DNA from: Petrimonas sp. IBARAKI
Lineage (GTDB): Bacteria; Bacteroidota; Bacteroidia; Bacteroidales; Dysgonomonadaceae
Direction of reading: 5' to 3'
DNA length: 64,000 nt
Assembly: GCA_002356435.2 (NCBI GenBank)
Contig: AP018040.2
Location: 2,356,001 to 2,420,000 of the forward strand
Shown piece after piece: positions 17,657-26,953 of the stretch. The notes under the pieces are model-generated. The model made no database searches. It saw only the letters and a list, made by a program, of their open reading frames with translations, and had not been told where the DNA came from. A program made the position numbers and the translations under genes. Positions within the stretch are counted from its first letter, which is position 1; every line of letters begins with the position of its first letter.

Positions 17657-18709
17657 ATGAGTACGATTTACGTAAGGACATTGAAAAGGGCAGAGCATAC
17701 GGTTTTTTGCGTTGCAGACGGACAAAAAACATACTATGATGTTCAATTTGACCGCTACATTCCGTTTTCAAGCGGACAACAGGTTAAAAGATCTATTGTT
17801 GACGCTATCAGCAATGCATTGAATGAAGTTCCCAGTCCAACCACTTTTTTATTTGACGTTACTAAACAAAAAGAATTGAAAGAAGGCGAAGTTTACGGGA
17901 CTTGCGATCCATCTTATGCCGATCAACTATTTGGGGGTTGGATGAAAGCCGCAAAAGGTGGAAAAGACCGTACATTAAAAAGACGAAGTCCGCTGTCCAT
18001 TTCGGCAATGCGGGCGCTACATCCATTATTGGCTGGTGTGAGCAGAGAAAACATCTCTTTCGACAGAAGTGACCGTCCTAATAATGAAGTAATAGTAAGA
18101 AATGCCGATGGAGAAATAATGACCGAGGAGGAAATATCTGCATTTTTAGAAGGAAAAGACAGAAGCCTTAGTCGCAAGTGGATACCTAACAATAGCAGAG
18201 CAACCGGTTTATTTGTTTTCGATATTGCTATCGATTTGCGAAGATTATTTTGTGTTTCCACCAGCCAATTAGAGCCTGAAATAACAGAAGAAACCATTGT
18301 TAAATTAAGAGAAAATGGTTGGATTGACACAAAAAATGCTTTTGGCGAATGCCTGTTGGCACCATTAGCATTAAGAGAAAAATGGGCAAAAGCATTGGCA
18401 TATGCCATTGTTAATTGGAAGATAACATCCAACCAATCCCGCACATTCAGCTTGATGGATACTTTGGCAATAGCTATTAGCGATAATGCCAATTTAATAG
18501 GAGGTTCAATTCGTGCAAAGCTCTCAGAAGAAAATTCAGAAAAAGCTCAGCCTATCATTGAAGAAGACATGAAGAATGTTGATACGTTTATTTCACTTCA
18601 AGCCGGAGGCTTCATTCAAACCAAGGGAGAAAAAATCGATGCACTCGAAAAAGCCGAACAAAAACTAATTGATTTAATGATGGCTTTTGATTACGGAAAT
18701 CAGCTATAA
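17657..18709 (+). CDS. cas7: Cas7 backbone subunit of Cascade (Csp1-like)
   Basis: A 350-residue RAMP protein that forms the crRNA-binding backbone of the effector complex. The start MSTIYVRTLKRAEHTVFCVADGQ and the later pattern RRSPLSISAMRALHPLLAG and NNSRATGLFVFDIAIDLRRLF resemble Cas7-type proteins of the PGING (Csp1) group rather than the DevR group of other I-B systems. It follows cas8 after 24 bp. Role is strongly supported by context; the exact family name would need a profile search. Confidence 0.78.
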   Translation: MSTIYVRTLKRAEHTVFCVADGQKTYYDVQFDRYIPFSSGQQVKRSIVDAISNALNEVPSPTTFLFDVTKQKELKEGEVYGTCDPSYADQLFGGWMKAAKGGKDRTLKRRSPLSISAMRALHPLLAGVSRENISFDRSDRPNNEVIVRNADGEIMTEEEISAFLEGKDRSLSRKWIPNNSRATGLFVFDIAIDLRRLFCVSTSQLEPEITEETIVKLRENGWIDTKNAFGECLLAPLALREKWAKALAYAIVNWKITSNQSRTFSLMDTLAIAISDNANLIGGSIRAKLSEENSEKAQPIIEEDMKNVDTFISLQAGGFIQTKGEKIDALEKAEQKLIDLMMAFDYGNQL

Positions 18710-18746
18710 ATAAAAGCGGTGTAACAGCCGCTTTATCTTTACTACA

Positions 18747-19277
18747 ATGAACCTCACCGCCACTCATATCAACTACTATCAAATCTGCAAGCGAAAGCTC
18801 TGGCTTTTTGCCAATGGCATCAATATGGAACACACATCCGACATGGTGTACGATGGAAAACTGCTGCACGAAACATCGTATCCCCAACGTGCAGAACGAT
18901 ATGAAGAGATGCTTATCTCCGCTGAATATGAAGGTGTCTCGCTGTTCGGGCAAATCGATTACTTCGATGCCCGCATCAACATTGTTCATGAAACCAAACG
19001 AAGCGATAAAGTAGAAGAGGCACACGCACGTCAGCTCAAATTCTACCTCTGGTTGCTGGAAATCAACGGCGTGGAAGGTGCTACAGGACTCCTTGAGTAT
19101 CCTAAACTACGCAAAACCGATGGGATATTTCTTGAAGATACGGACCGCGAACAACTCAAAAAATCAGTATTGGAAATTAAAACATTGATAGAAAGAGATA
19201 CGTGCCCACCAGTTATCAACGCGAAAATTTGCAAGAGTTGCAGCTATTTTGATTTTTGTTATTCTTCGGAACCTTAA
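18747..19277 (+). CDS. cas4: Cas4 exonuclease (adaptation)
   Basis: A 176-residue RecB-family nuclease that trims prespacers and selects the PAM during spacer acquisition. Cys 14 (YQICKRKLW) and the C-terminal CKSCSYFDFC supply the four Cys of the iron-sulfur cluster; ETKRSD and QLKFYLWLL are the nuclease motifs. It directly precedes cas1, as in most I-A to I-D loci. Confidence 0.93.
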   Translation: MNLTATHINYYQICKRKLWLFANGINMEHTSDMVYDGKLLHETSYPQRAERYEEMLISAEYEGVSLFGQIDYFDARINIVHETKRSDKVEEAHARQLKFYLWLLEINGVEGATGLLEYPKLRKTDGIFLEDTDREQLKKSVLEIKTLIERDTCPPVINAKICKSCSYFDFCYSSEP

Positions 19278-19343
19278 TTAATGAATTTTCAAAAGTTTTT
19301 TAAAATCAGAATATCTCAATCCCATAAAATCTCGGTTTATACG

Positions 19344-20360
19344 ATGAAAAAAACCTACTATCTATTCAATCCCGGTCGTCTGTCGCGAAAGGACAATACA
19401 TTGAAGTTTGTTCCGATGGAAGAAGACGGAAACGGCATTCCGTGCGAAGGGCAGCCGCGGTATATTCCGGTGGAGACCGTCGATCAGTTTTATGTTTTCG
19501 GTTCGTTGGATGCCAACAGTTCGCTCTATAATTTTCTCGGCCAGAACGATATTGCTCTGCATTTTTTCGATTATTACGAAAATTATACAGGTTCGTTTAT
19601 GCCACGTGATTCACTACTTGCCGGACGGATGATTTTGGCACAGACCAAAGCATTTCAGAATAAGAAAAAGCGTATGGAAATTGCCCGTCAGTTTATTTAT
19701 GGTGCGTCATTTAATATGCAGAAAAACCTGCAATATTATAATCGTCGGGGCAAAGATATGGAGGGCACGATGGAGCTCATCGCCGTGCATTCGGCAAATA
19801 TCGAAAAAGCTACGGCGCCCCATGAACTTATGGGCATTGAAGGAAATATACGTCAGGTTTATTACGATGCATTCAATCTTATTCTTAACGATTTTGAGAT
19901 GGGCAATCGCACAAAGCAACCTCCTCGTAATGAAGTGAATGCCTTGATTTCATTCGGAAATATGATGTGCTATTCCGAGTGCCTTCGAGCCATTCATCAA
20001 ACGCAACTCAATCCCACCATCAGTTACCTGCATACACCCGGCGAGCGGCGATATTCGCTGGCATTGGATATTGCCGAAATTTTCAAGCCCATTATCGTAG
20101 ACCGTGTCATTTTTAAGCTACTCAACAAGAAAGAAATCCAAGAACGCCACTTCGATAAACGGCTGAACAGTTGCTTGCTGAATTCAGCAGGAAAAAAGAT
20201 TTTTGTAAAAGCGGTGGAGGAACGGTTTAATGAAACCATCAAACATCGCTCTCTTAATAGAAATGTAAGTTACAAGTATCTAATCAAATTGGAGTGTTAT
20301 AAGCTGGCAAAATGTTTATTGGGAATGGAGACCTATCAACCTTTCAAAATGTATTGGTAA
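19344..20360 (+). CDS. cas1: Cas1 integrase
   Basis: The frame opens at 19281, but the ATG at 19344 gives the usual family start MKKTYYLFNPGRLSRKDNTLKF and a normal length of 338 residues, so it is chosen. Cas1 with Cas2 inserts new spacers at the leader end. Metal-binding residues are visible as Glu in GIEGNIRQVYYDAF, His in YLHTPGERRYSLALDI and the following DIAEIFKP. The next gene, cas2, starts 1 bp after the stop. Confidence 0.96.
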   Translation: MKKTYYLFNPGRLSRKDNTLKFVPMEEDGNGIPCEGQPRYIPVETVDQFYVFGSLDANSSLYNFLGQNDIALHFFDYYENYTGSFMPRDSLLAGRMILAQTKAFQNKKKRMEIARQFIYGASFNMQKNLQYYNRRGKDMEGTMELIAVHSANIEKATAPHELMGIEGNIRQVYYDAFNLILNDFEMGNRTKQPPRNEVNALISFGNMMCYSECLRAIHQTQLNPTISYLHTPGERRYSLALDIAEIFKPIIVDRVIFKLLNKKEIQERHFDKRLNSCLLNSAGKKIFVKAVEERFNETIKHRSLNRNVSYKYLIKLECYKLAKCLLGMETYQPFKMYW

Positions 20361-20361
20361 G

Positions 20362-20625
20362 ATGTATGTGATTTTGGTTTATGACTGCGGCGAAAAGCGT
20401 GTAGGAAAGATGTTAAAGCTTTGTCGTAAATACTTGACATGGATACAAAATTCGGTGTTTGAAGGTGAGATTACTGAAGTTAAATTAAAAGAGTTAACTT
20501 TGAAAGCAGAGAAAATAATGGATTCGGAAGTAGACAGCCTGATAATTTTTTCTAGCAGGCAAGAAAAATGGCTTGAAAAACAAATCATTGGAAAAGAACG
20601 TAGTAGAACCAATAATTTTCTTTGA
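20362..20625 (+). CDS. cas2: Cas2 adaptation subunit
   Basis: An 87-residue ferredoxin-fold protein that bridges two Cas1 dimers. MYVILVYDCGEKRVGKMLK carries the conserved Asp 8; SVFEGEITEVKLKEL and a C-terminal extension of the I-B type (EKWLEKQIIGKE) follow. It ends the cas operon, 10 bp before the leader region. Confidence 0.96.
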   Translation: MYVILVYDCGEKRVGKMLKLCRKYLTWIQNSVFEGEITEVKLKELTLKAEKIMDSEVDSLIIFSSRQEKWLEKQIIGKERSRTNNFL

Positions 20626-20835
20626 TAGATTGTCGAAGTCACTTTTTTTGCGATAAATATAAAATTTCTCACATCATGAGTTCTTTGACATATTGAAAAT
20701 CAACCTATAAACCAAGTTGTCGAAGTACGGGGCTTTTTATATCTTTGTACTTCGACAACTTTACTGCTCGTTTTATGGCTTTTTTCTGTTGCTGATTACT
20801 TGAAAATCAGTTATATTTTTTGCCGTTGGTAACGG
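20626..20835 (+). promoter_or_regulatory. CRISPR leader with palindrome-embedded promoter
   Basis: This is the 210-base region between cas2 and the first repeat. A perfect 15-bp inverted repeat AAGTTGTCGAAGTAC (20714-20728) and its complement (20747-20761) flank an 18-base loop. A -33 TTG (20717-20719) and a -7 TATCTTTG (20740-20747) are spaced 20 bp apart, so the promoter lies inside the palindrome and would start near 20754, reading into the array. TTGTCGAAGT recurs at 20630-20639 and TTGAAAATCA occurs twice (20693, 20800). The palindrome may bind a regulator or the adaptation complex. Confidence 0.7.
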
Positions 20836-23800
20836 CTTTTAATCGTACTATCGTAGAATTGAAATGGGGCCGCAAAACTTAACGACATGATGGTCCTGTC
20901 TTTTAATCGTACTATCGTAGAATTGAAATACGATATACAAGCCGAGGAAGAACAGTAGTTCCCGGACTTTTAATCGTACTATCGTAGAATTGAAATAAAT
21001 AATAAAAGACTTTATTTTTTTCATCTCATAATTCTTTTAATCGTACTATCGTAGAATTGAAATGATAATGCTCCGATACTTTTCATGTTTTCAAAGCCTT
21101 TTAATCGTACTATCGTAGAATTGAAATTTAAGCCCGGCACATACCCACAAGTCGGCGTTGTCTTTTAATCGTACTATCGTAGAATTGAAATGATGTAACC
21201 TAGATCATGTGTTGATCTTTCATAATTCTTTTAATCGTACTATCGTAGAATTGAAATTCTCGTCGTATGTTACAGGAACACCCAATATATTAGCTTTTAA
21301 TCGTACTATCGTAGAATTGAAATATATATAGGTGCAACGTTAAAAACTTCAACTATTAACTTTTAATCGTACTATCGTAGAATTGAAATTTCACATTAGT
21401 GAAAATAAGCGAAAAATGGCAAATACTTTTAATCGTACTATCGTAGAATTGAAATTTCGCAGGAGCGATGGTTACAGGACTTGCCGAAGCTTTTAATCGT
21501 ACTATCGTAGAATTGAAATTCCGTCGATGCAGGCAAAACGTCCGCCTCGTTGCTCACTTTTAATCGTACTATCGTAGAATTGAAATTCAAAAAAATCGAC
21601 GAGTTGTACGACGTATCACCCGCTTTTAATCGTACTATCGTAGAATTGAAATCCTCGTAACCATCTGTACCGCATTCGCCTCCTGAACTTTTAATCGTAC
21701 TATCGTAGAATTGAAATTTATATGGAACTACTGACGTGGAAACAAACTATCTTTCTTTTAATCGTACTATCGTAGAATTGAAATCCTCGTAACCATCTGT
21801 ACCGCATTCGCCTCCTGAACTTTTAATCGTACTATCGTAGAATTGAAATCTGTTTTACACGGCGTGCGGGTGGCCACGGAACGGCTTTTAATCGTACTAT
21901 CGTAGAATTGAAATCTCGATATTCAGTGCCGGGAAATTATTAGAGATTCTTTTAATCGTACTATCGTAGAATTGAAATTTCCTTGCTTATTGTCGCTTGC
22001 TATTCCTCCGGAACTTTTAATCGTACTATCGTAGAATTGAAATTCATGGGATGAAATTTATAATATAATCCATCGGAGCTTTTAATCGTACTATCGTAGA
22101 ATTGAAATTCGACACTTCCTCTAAAATGGGCGGTGCGTGGAAAGCTTTTAATCGTACTATCGTAGAATTGAAATTCCTCAAACGAGGCGGCATTGGCGAC
22201 TGGGCGCAAACTTTTAATCGTACTATCGTAGAATTGAAATACGGTTTTGATTTGTCTAATTTGAAATCAGTTCTACTTTTAATCGTACTATCGTAGAATT
22301 GAAATGCACGTCAGAGTTTGTTAACCTGATTGCTTCAGGTCTTTTAATCGTACTATCGTAGAATTGAAATGGATACGGTGCTTGATCAGATCAAGGCGGT
22401 CAAGCTTTTAATCGTACTATCGTAGAATTGAAATTGAGGATGCGCTGTATGATGCGCTGCCTGGTGCGGTCTTTTAATCGTACTATCGTAGAATTGAAAT
22501 CTTAGCCACATATTGGATAAAGTCTCCCGTATGTCTTTTAATCGTACTATCGTAGAATTGAAATAAAGTATTAGAAGGTAATTATGATAACAGAAGTAAA
22601 CTTTTAATCGTACTATCGTAGAATTGAAATTTAAGAATCTCATACAACGACGTTCTACTTTTCACTTTTAATCGTACTATCGTAGAATTGAAATTTATTA
22701 CGTTGATCGCTTGTAGTTGTGCGATGGCTTCTTTTAATCGTACTATCGTAGAATTGAAATTAAAGTAAATGAATGTTTGGAATGAAACAGTTTACTTTTA
22801 ATCGTACTATCGTAGAATTGAAATCTCTGACAAGTCCCTTTTTTACAAGGCTTGAAATACTTTTAATCGTACTATCGTAGAATTGAAATACGTGGAAAAC
22901 ACGTAAAAGCGGGTAAAGGTACTCTCTTTTAATCGTACTATCGTAGAATTGAAATGAAGTCTCAAAATAAGGAACAGGCGATGGGAGACGCTTTTAATCG
23001 TACTATCGTAGAATTGAAATCATACGAACGGCGAGATTGATCACCTGACCATTCAAACTTTTAATCGTACTATCGTAGAATTGAAATTGTTTTATTTCTT
23101 TAATTTTAGAATTGATTCCATTCTTTTAATCGTACTATCGTAGAATTGAAATCTACGCCAAAACGCAGGTAAAGTTGTACGCATTCTCTTTTAATCGTAC
23201 TATCGTAGAATTGAAATCAATGTGATCACACCCAGATGCTATACCGTAAGCTCTTTTAATCGTACTATCGTAGAATTGAAATATATATTACAGAAATAAA
23301 ATATATTCCGACGATGACTTTTAATCGTACTATCGTAGAATTGAAATTAAGAAAAAGTTCATACACATAAGTTACTCAATCCTTTTAATCGTACTATCGT
23401 AGAATTGAAATTATATATCCCAGATCATGTGTTGATCTTTCATAATTGCTTTTAATCGTACTATCGTAGAATTGAAATAACTAAATCTACAAGCCATAAG
23501 GGTAGCCGAGAGACCTTTTAATCGTACTATCGTAGAATTGAAATTCGACACTTCCTCTAAAATGGGCGGTGCGTGGAAAGCTTTTAATCGTACTATCGTA
23601 GAATTGAAATATTCCTGGCGTTGGTTCCAATACATTTCGCACTCCTTTTAATCGTACTATCGTAGAATTGAAATACGCGTATATTTCCGACAATGTAACA
23701 AAAACTGGGGCTTTTAATCGTACTATCGTAGAATTGAAATATCATATACAGGACTGTAGCGCTCAGCTTCGTGTTCCTTTTAATCGTACTATCGTAGAAT

Positions 23801-25247
23801 TGAAATTCGTATTATTCCCTTTCCCTTCATCATCGAAAAACTTTTAATCGTACTATCGTAGAATTGAAATTCGCTTTCAGCATAACGAAGTAAATATCGC
23901 CTGCTTCTTTTAATCGTACTATCGTAGAATTGAAATATAAATGGACCTGCTGATTTTCAGAACATATCTAACTTTTAATCGTACTATCGTAGAATTGAAA
24001 TTTCTTGATATGGGTAAGATTGGAATCAAGGTTCAAACTTTTAATCGTACTATCGTAGAATTGAAATTTATGAGTAAAATGAATTTCGCCATAGCCCTAC
24101 GGACTTTTAATCGTACTATCGTAGAATTGAAATATCAATATTTAACCCAAATCTATCTTTTAGAATAGCTTTTAATCGTACTATCGTAGAATTGAAATGG
24201 AGAACCGCTCCGTCGAGTTGCTTGTGCGCCAGCTGCTTTTAATCGTACTATCGTAGAATTGAAATGCTTCAAACAATTCTTTTAGAGAATCATCAGACAA
24301 CTTTTAATCGTACTATCGTAGAATTGAAATTGCAGACAATTCATTTGCTTTTGTGCAACCGGTTTCTTTTAATCGTACTATCGTAGAATTGAAATGTCGC
24401 AACCTTGAAGCTCTTACAACGCTCCAAAAGCCTTTTAATCGTACTATCGTAGAATTGAAATTCCTTCACAAATCCGACATTCAAACCTGGATCAATCCTT
24501 TTAATCGTACTATCGTAGAATTGAAATCCGGAAGCATCACGTGCTAATTGATTGTACTCGTTCTTTTAATCGTACTATCGTAGAATTGAAATCCATTTCA
24601 AAAGTAGATGCCTATACAAAGGACGTTTCTTTTAATCGTACTATCGTAGAATTGAAATGGATATTTTCTTCCCCCTCCATGCTCGTGATACACTTTTAAT
24701 CGTACTATCGTAGAATTGAAATCTCTCAATCCTTTCTTAAGATAATACTTTATCACCTTTTAATCGTACTATCGTAGAATTGAAATCCGGGAAAACGCGC
24801 GACGCCGCAAATCGAATTTGCCTTTTAATCGTACTATCGTAGAATTGAAATACAAGCAGGAAATTCAACAGCGTTTGCGTCAGAATGCTTTTAATCGTAC
24901 TATCGTAGAATTGAAATATTTTGAAACTAAAGAAATGAAAACATGGAAGAATGTCTTTTAATCGTACTATCGTAGAATTGAAATTTGATTATTATGCCCT
25001 CCATTACATTCATCTCATCCTTTTAATCGTACTATCGTAGAATTGAAATCTTTTGGCGTTTCCGAAAACGGATCGAACGCGGGCAATCTTTTAATCGTAC
25101 TATCGAGGAATTGAAATCGCTGTTCGTCTTCGCGGCATGATATTCGTCCAGGACTTTTAATCGTACTATCGTAGAATTGAAATTTTTGCTTTTCGTTTTT
25201 GACTACATTTCCGTTTGCTTTTAATCGTACTATCGTAGAATTGAAAT
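20836..25247 (+). CRISPR. CRISPR array, 68 repeats of 30 bp and 67 spacers
   Basis: The repeat starts CTTTTAATCG, ends GAATTGAAAT and is 30 bp long; I counted 68 copies by position, at a period of 64-68 bp, with spacers of 34-38 bases. The ATTGAAAT end is the expected 8-base crRNA handle. All copies appear identical except the one at 25088-25117, which reads ATCGAGG instead of ATCGTAG. Orientation (leader at the cas2 end, variant near the far end) means newest spacers are at low coordinates. Two pairs of spacers are identical and one pair is nearly so (see findings). Short open frames inside the array are artefacts of the repeat. Confidence 0.99.
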
Positions 25248-25480
25248 GCTCAATAACAACACTTCATCGTTAATTATCTAAAGCAAAACAGTTATCTTTT
25301 TTAGAGGAAATCGTGTTGAACAACGGGTAAAACGATGAAAATAAGCGTGTGCTAAATAGTAAGGGTTGTAAACAGAACAAGGATATTCTTAATTTATCTC
25401 AACATTTTGTTTCCAAAACGCACTATTTTTGCAGCATAATGGAAATAAAAAGTTTGATTTGCTTGAATTTTCGGCCTTCG
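25248..25480. other. Downstream flank of the CRISPR array, no gene seen
   Basis: 233 AT-rich bases. A TATTTTTG element (25424-25431) matches the -7 consensus on the plus strand but leads only into a frame antisense to the DsrE-like gene. No terminator or further repeat copy was recognised. Confidence 0.4.
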
Positions 25481-25813
25481 TTAAAAAGTTACCGTTTTGT
25501 CTGCCCAAACGACGAGGTTGACGCAATCCACCATTGTCGAGATCGGGCAGGCTTCCGTGCTATTGAGCTGCCTCGAGGTCAGACAAGTACCACAAGCCAA
25601 AATCTCTCCTCCGACATTCACAAATGCCTTTAATTGCTCGTCGACATTGTATTTTTCGTGGGTCAACCCTTCGCATTCAACGGCCTCTCCCATCAGAAAA
25701 ACTTTCACTTCATGTCCCTGCTTTCTTGCAGTAACAGCAAACCGGAAAGCATTCCATGCCTTTTCAAACTCTTTTGTTTCCAGGATAATTCCAATTTTCA
25801 TGATCTGCTGCAT
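25481..25813 (-). CDS. DsrE/DsrF-like family small protein
   Basis: A 110-residue protein (106 if translation begins at the second ATG, 25801, which gives the tidier start MKIGIILETKEFEKAW). The alpha/beta pattern, with IGIILET, VKVFLMGEAVE and the Cys-containing segment ILACGTCLTSRQL, matches the DsrE-like sulfur-relay and peroxiredoxin-like family. The two Cys (CGTC) could carry sulfur or be redox-active. No sulfur-metabolism genes lie nearby, so the role is unknown; it stands alone between the CRISPR array and the first glycan locus. Confidence 0.7.
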   Translation of the reverse strand: MQQIMKIGIILETKEFEKAWNAFRFAVTARKQGHEVKVFLMGEAVECEGLTHEKYNVDEQLKAFVNVGGEILACGTCLTSRQLNSTEACPISTMVDCVNLVVWADKTVTF

Positions 25814-25937
25814 TTTTTCGAAATGAACAACCCCTTCCGTGTAAAATCACTATCAGGATCCAATTACAAATTTAATGATTATTCAGACAAAACAGCAGGA
25901 GCCTCGTTTTCTGAATATAAACGTTAACACCTATAAA

Positions 25938-26846
25938 TTATTTATGATAATTTCCCTTGAACGTTATAATTGTAGCCACCCCTCTTTCTCCTTCGTTGTC
26001 AAACAGTTTATTATCACTTGGGTGATTAACTACACCTTTGTTATTTATCCACATTGTAGAAGAGCCACCACCGTCCATGTTTAGTGCCTCCACGCATCCT
26101 AATGCTTTCATCAATATCGATAGTTCCTCAATATTCATTCCTTGCGATTGAGCATTCCTCCCATCAACTACAACCGCGATAATATGATTGTTTGCCGTAA
26201 TGCCTATTGCAGTTCTCGGATGCCGGTTAAGGTTAAACGCCGTTTGTTCCTGTTCGATAATTTCGTTGCCATAAATCAATAATGGCCCGGAAGATAGAAT
26301 AGTTTCAGAATCTGCACTTTCCCATCCCGAAGAAGGACGTTTTATAATTGCGGGAGAATTTTCCCGGGTAATGGCAAAAGCACCGTTTTCCCTATAGTGT
26401 GTGAAGCCTTCTTCTGTATTTTTCACAATAATACCATTCTTTCTAAAGAAAACGGTTGAACCGCCAGCTGTTGTGTTGAAATAGCTGCCATTTATCGCCG
26501 CTGTTGCCCCATTGTCTAAAGCCGCCTGGCTAGTCTTTATAAATCCTTCTGTAACATGGGGTATGTCAATTGCAATTTCTGCGACGGATAAATTAACATC
26601 CAATACATTCACAAACTGGTTGGAGGCAAAGAGGTTGGAGAAATGATAATGTTTCCACACAACACCAGTTGCAAGGGTAGAATCATTCCATGCAGTTGCT
26701 TTAATGGTCTTGTAATCCGGAGAAAGCTCTTCAGATTGAGAGGCAGGACTTTTTGTTAATTGTCCGGCTGTTTTTTGTCCGTAAACGCCTAATTGGAAGA
26801 TTACTAAACCTAACACTGTAAAACAAACGTAAAATATATTCCTCAT
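25938..26846 (-). CDS. Secreted phosphodiester glycosidase family protein (NAGPA/DUF2233-like)
   Basis: A 302-residue exported protein with a signal peptide (ILGLVIF-type hydrophobic leader ending near VYGQ). The family signatures are visible: AAINGSYFNT, RTAIGITANNHIIAVVVDGR and NMDGGGSSTMWINN near residue 255, then GVATIITF. The human member removes GlcNAc from a GlcNAc-phosphate-mannose diester; bacterial members act on or modify exopolysaccharide. It follows a PHP-type phosphoesterase and a SusC/D pair on the same strand, so the locus may process glycans containing phosphodiester links. The substrate is inferred. Confidence 0.85.
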   Translation of the reverse strand: MRNIFYVCFTVLGLVIFQLGVYGQKTAGQLTKSPASQSEELSPDYKTIKATAWNDSTLATGVVWKHYHFSNLFASNQFVNVLDVNLSVAEIAIDIPHVTEGFIKTSQAALDNGATAAINGSYFNTTAGGSTVFFRKNGIIVKNTEEGFTHYRENGAFAITRENSPAIIKRPSSGWESADSETILSSGPLLIYGNEIIEQEQTAFNLNRHPRTAIGITANNHIIAVVVDGRNAQSQGMNIEELSILMKALGCVEALNMDGGGSSTMWINNKGVVNHPSDNKLFDNEGERGVATIITFKGNYHK

Positions 26847-26953
26847 AATTTATTATTCTAAAAAAGAACTGTTTGAAACCGACTATAAAAGTAATCAGAA
26901 TCAAACAGCTAAAAAAATTCAAAAGTGGGTAATGAGTTTATGACAAATAGAAA

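Noticed and set aside
22000-24547. Short open frames inside the CRISPR array with repeated FNRTIVELK or FNSTIVRLK
   Set aside because: They are translations of the repeat itself and have no start signals.
20866-25217. Self-targeting spacers
   Set aside because: On reading, no spacer was seen to match a gene in this window; a computed search of the whole genome would be needed.
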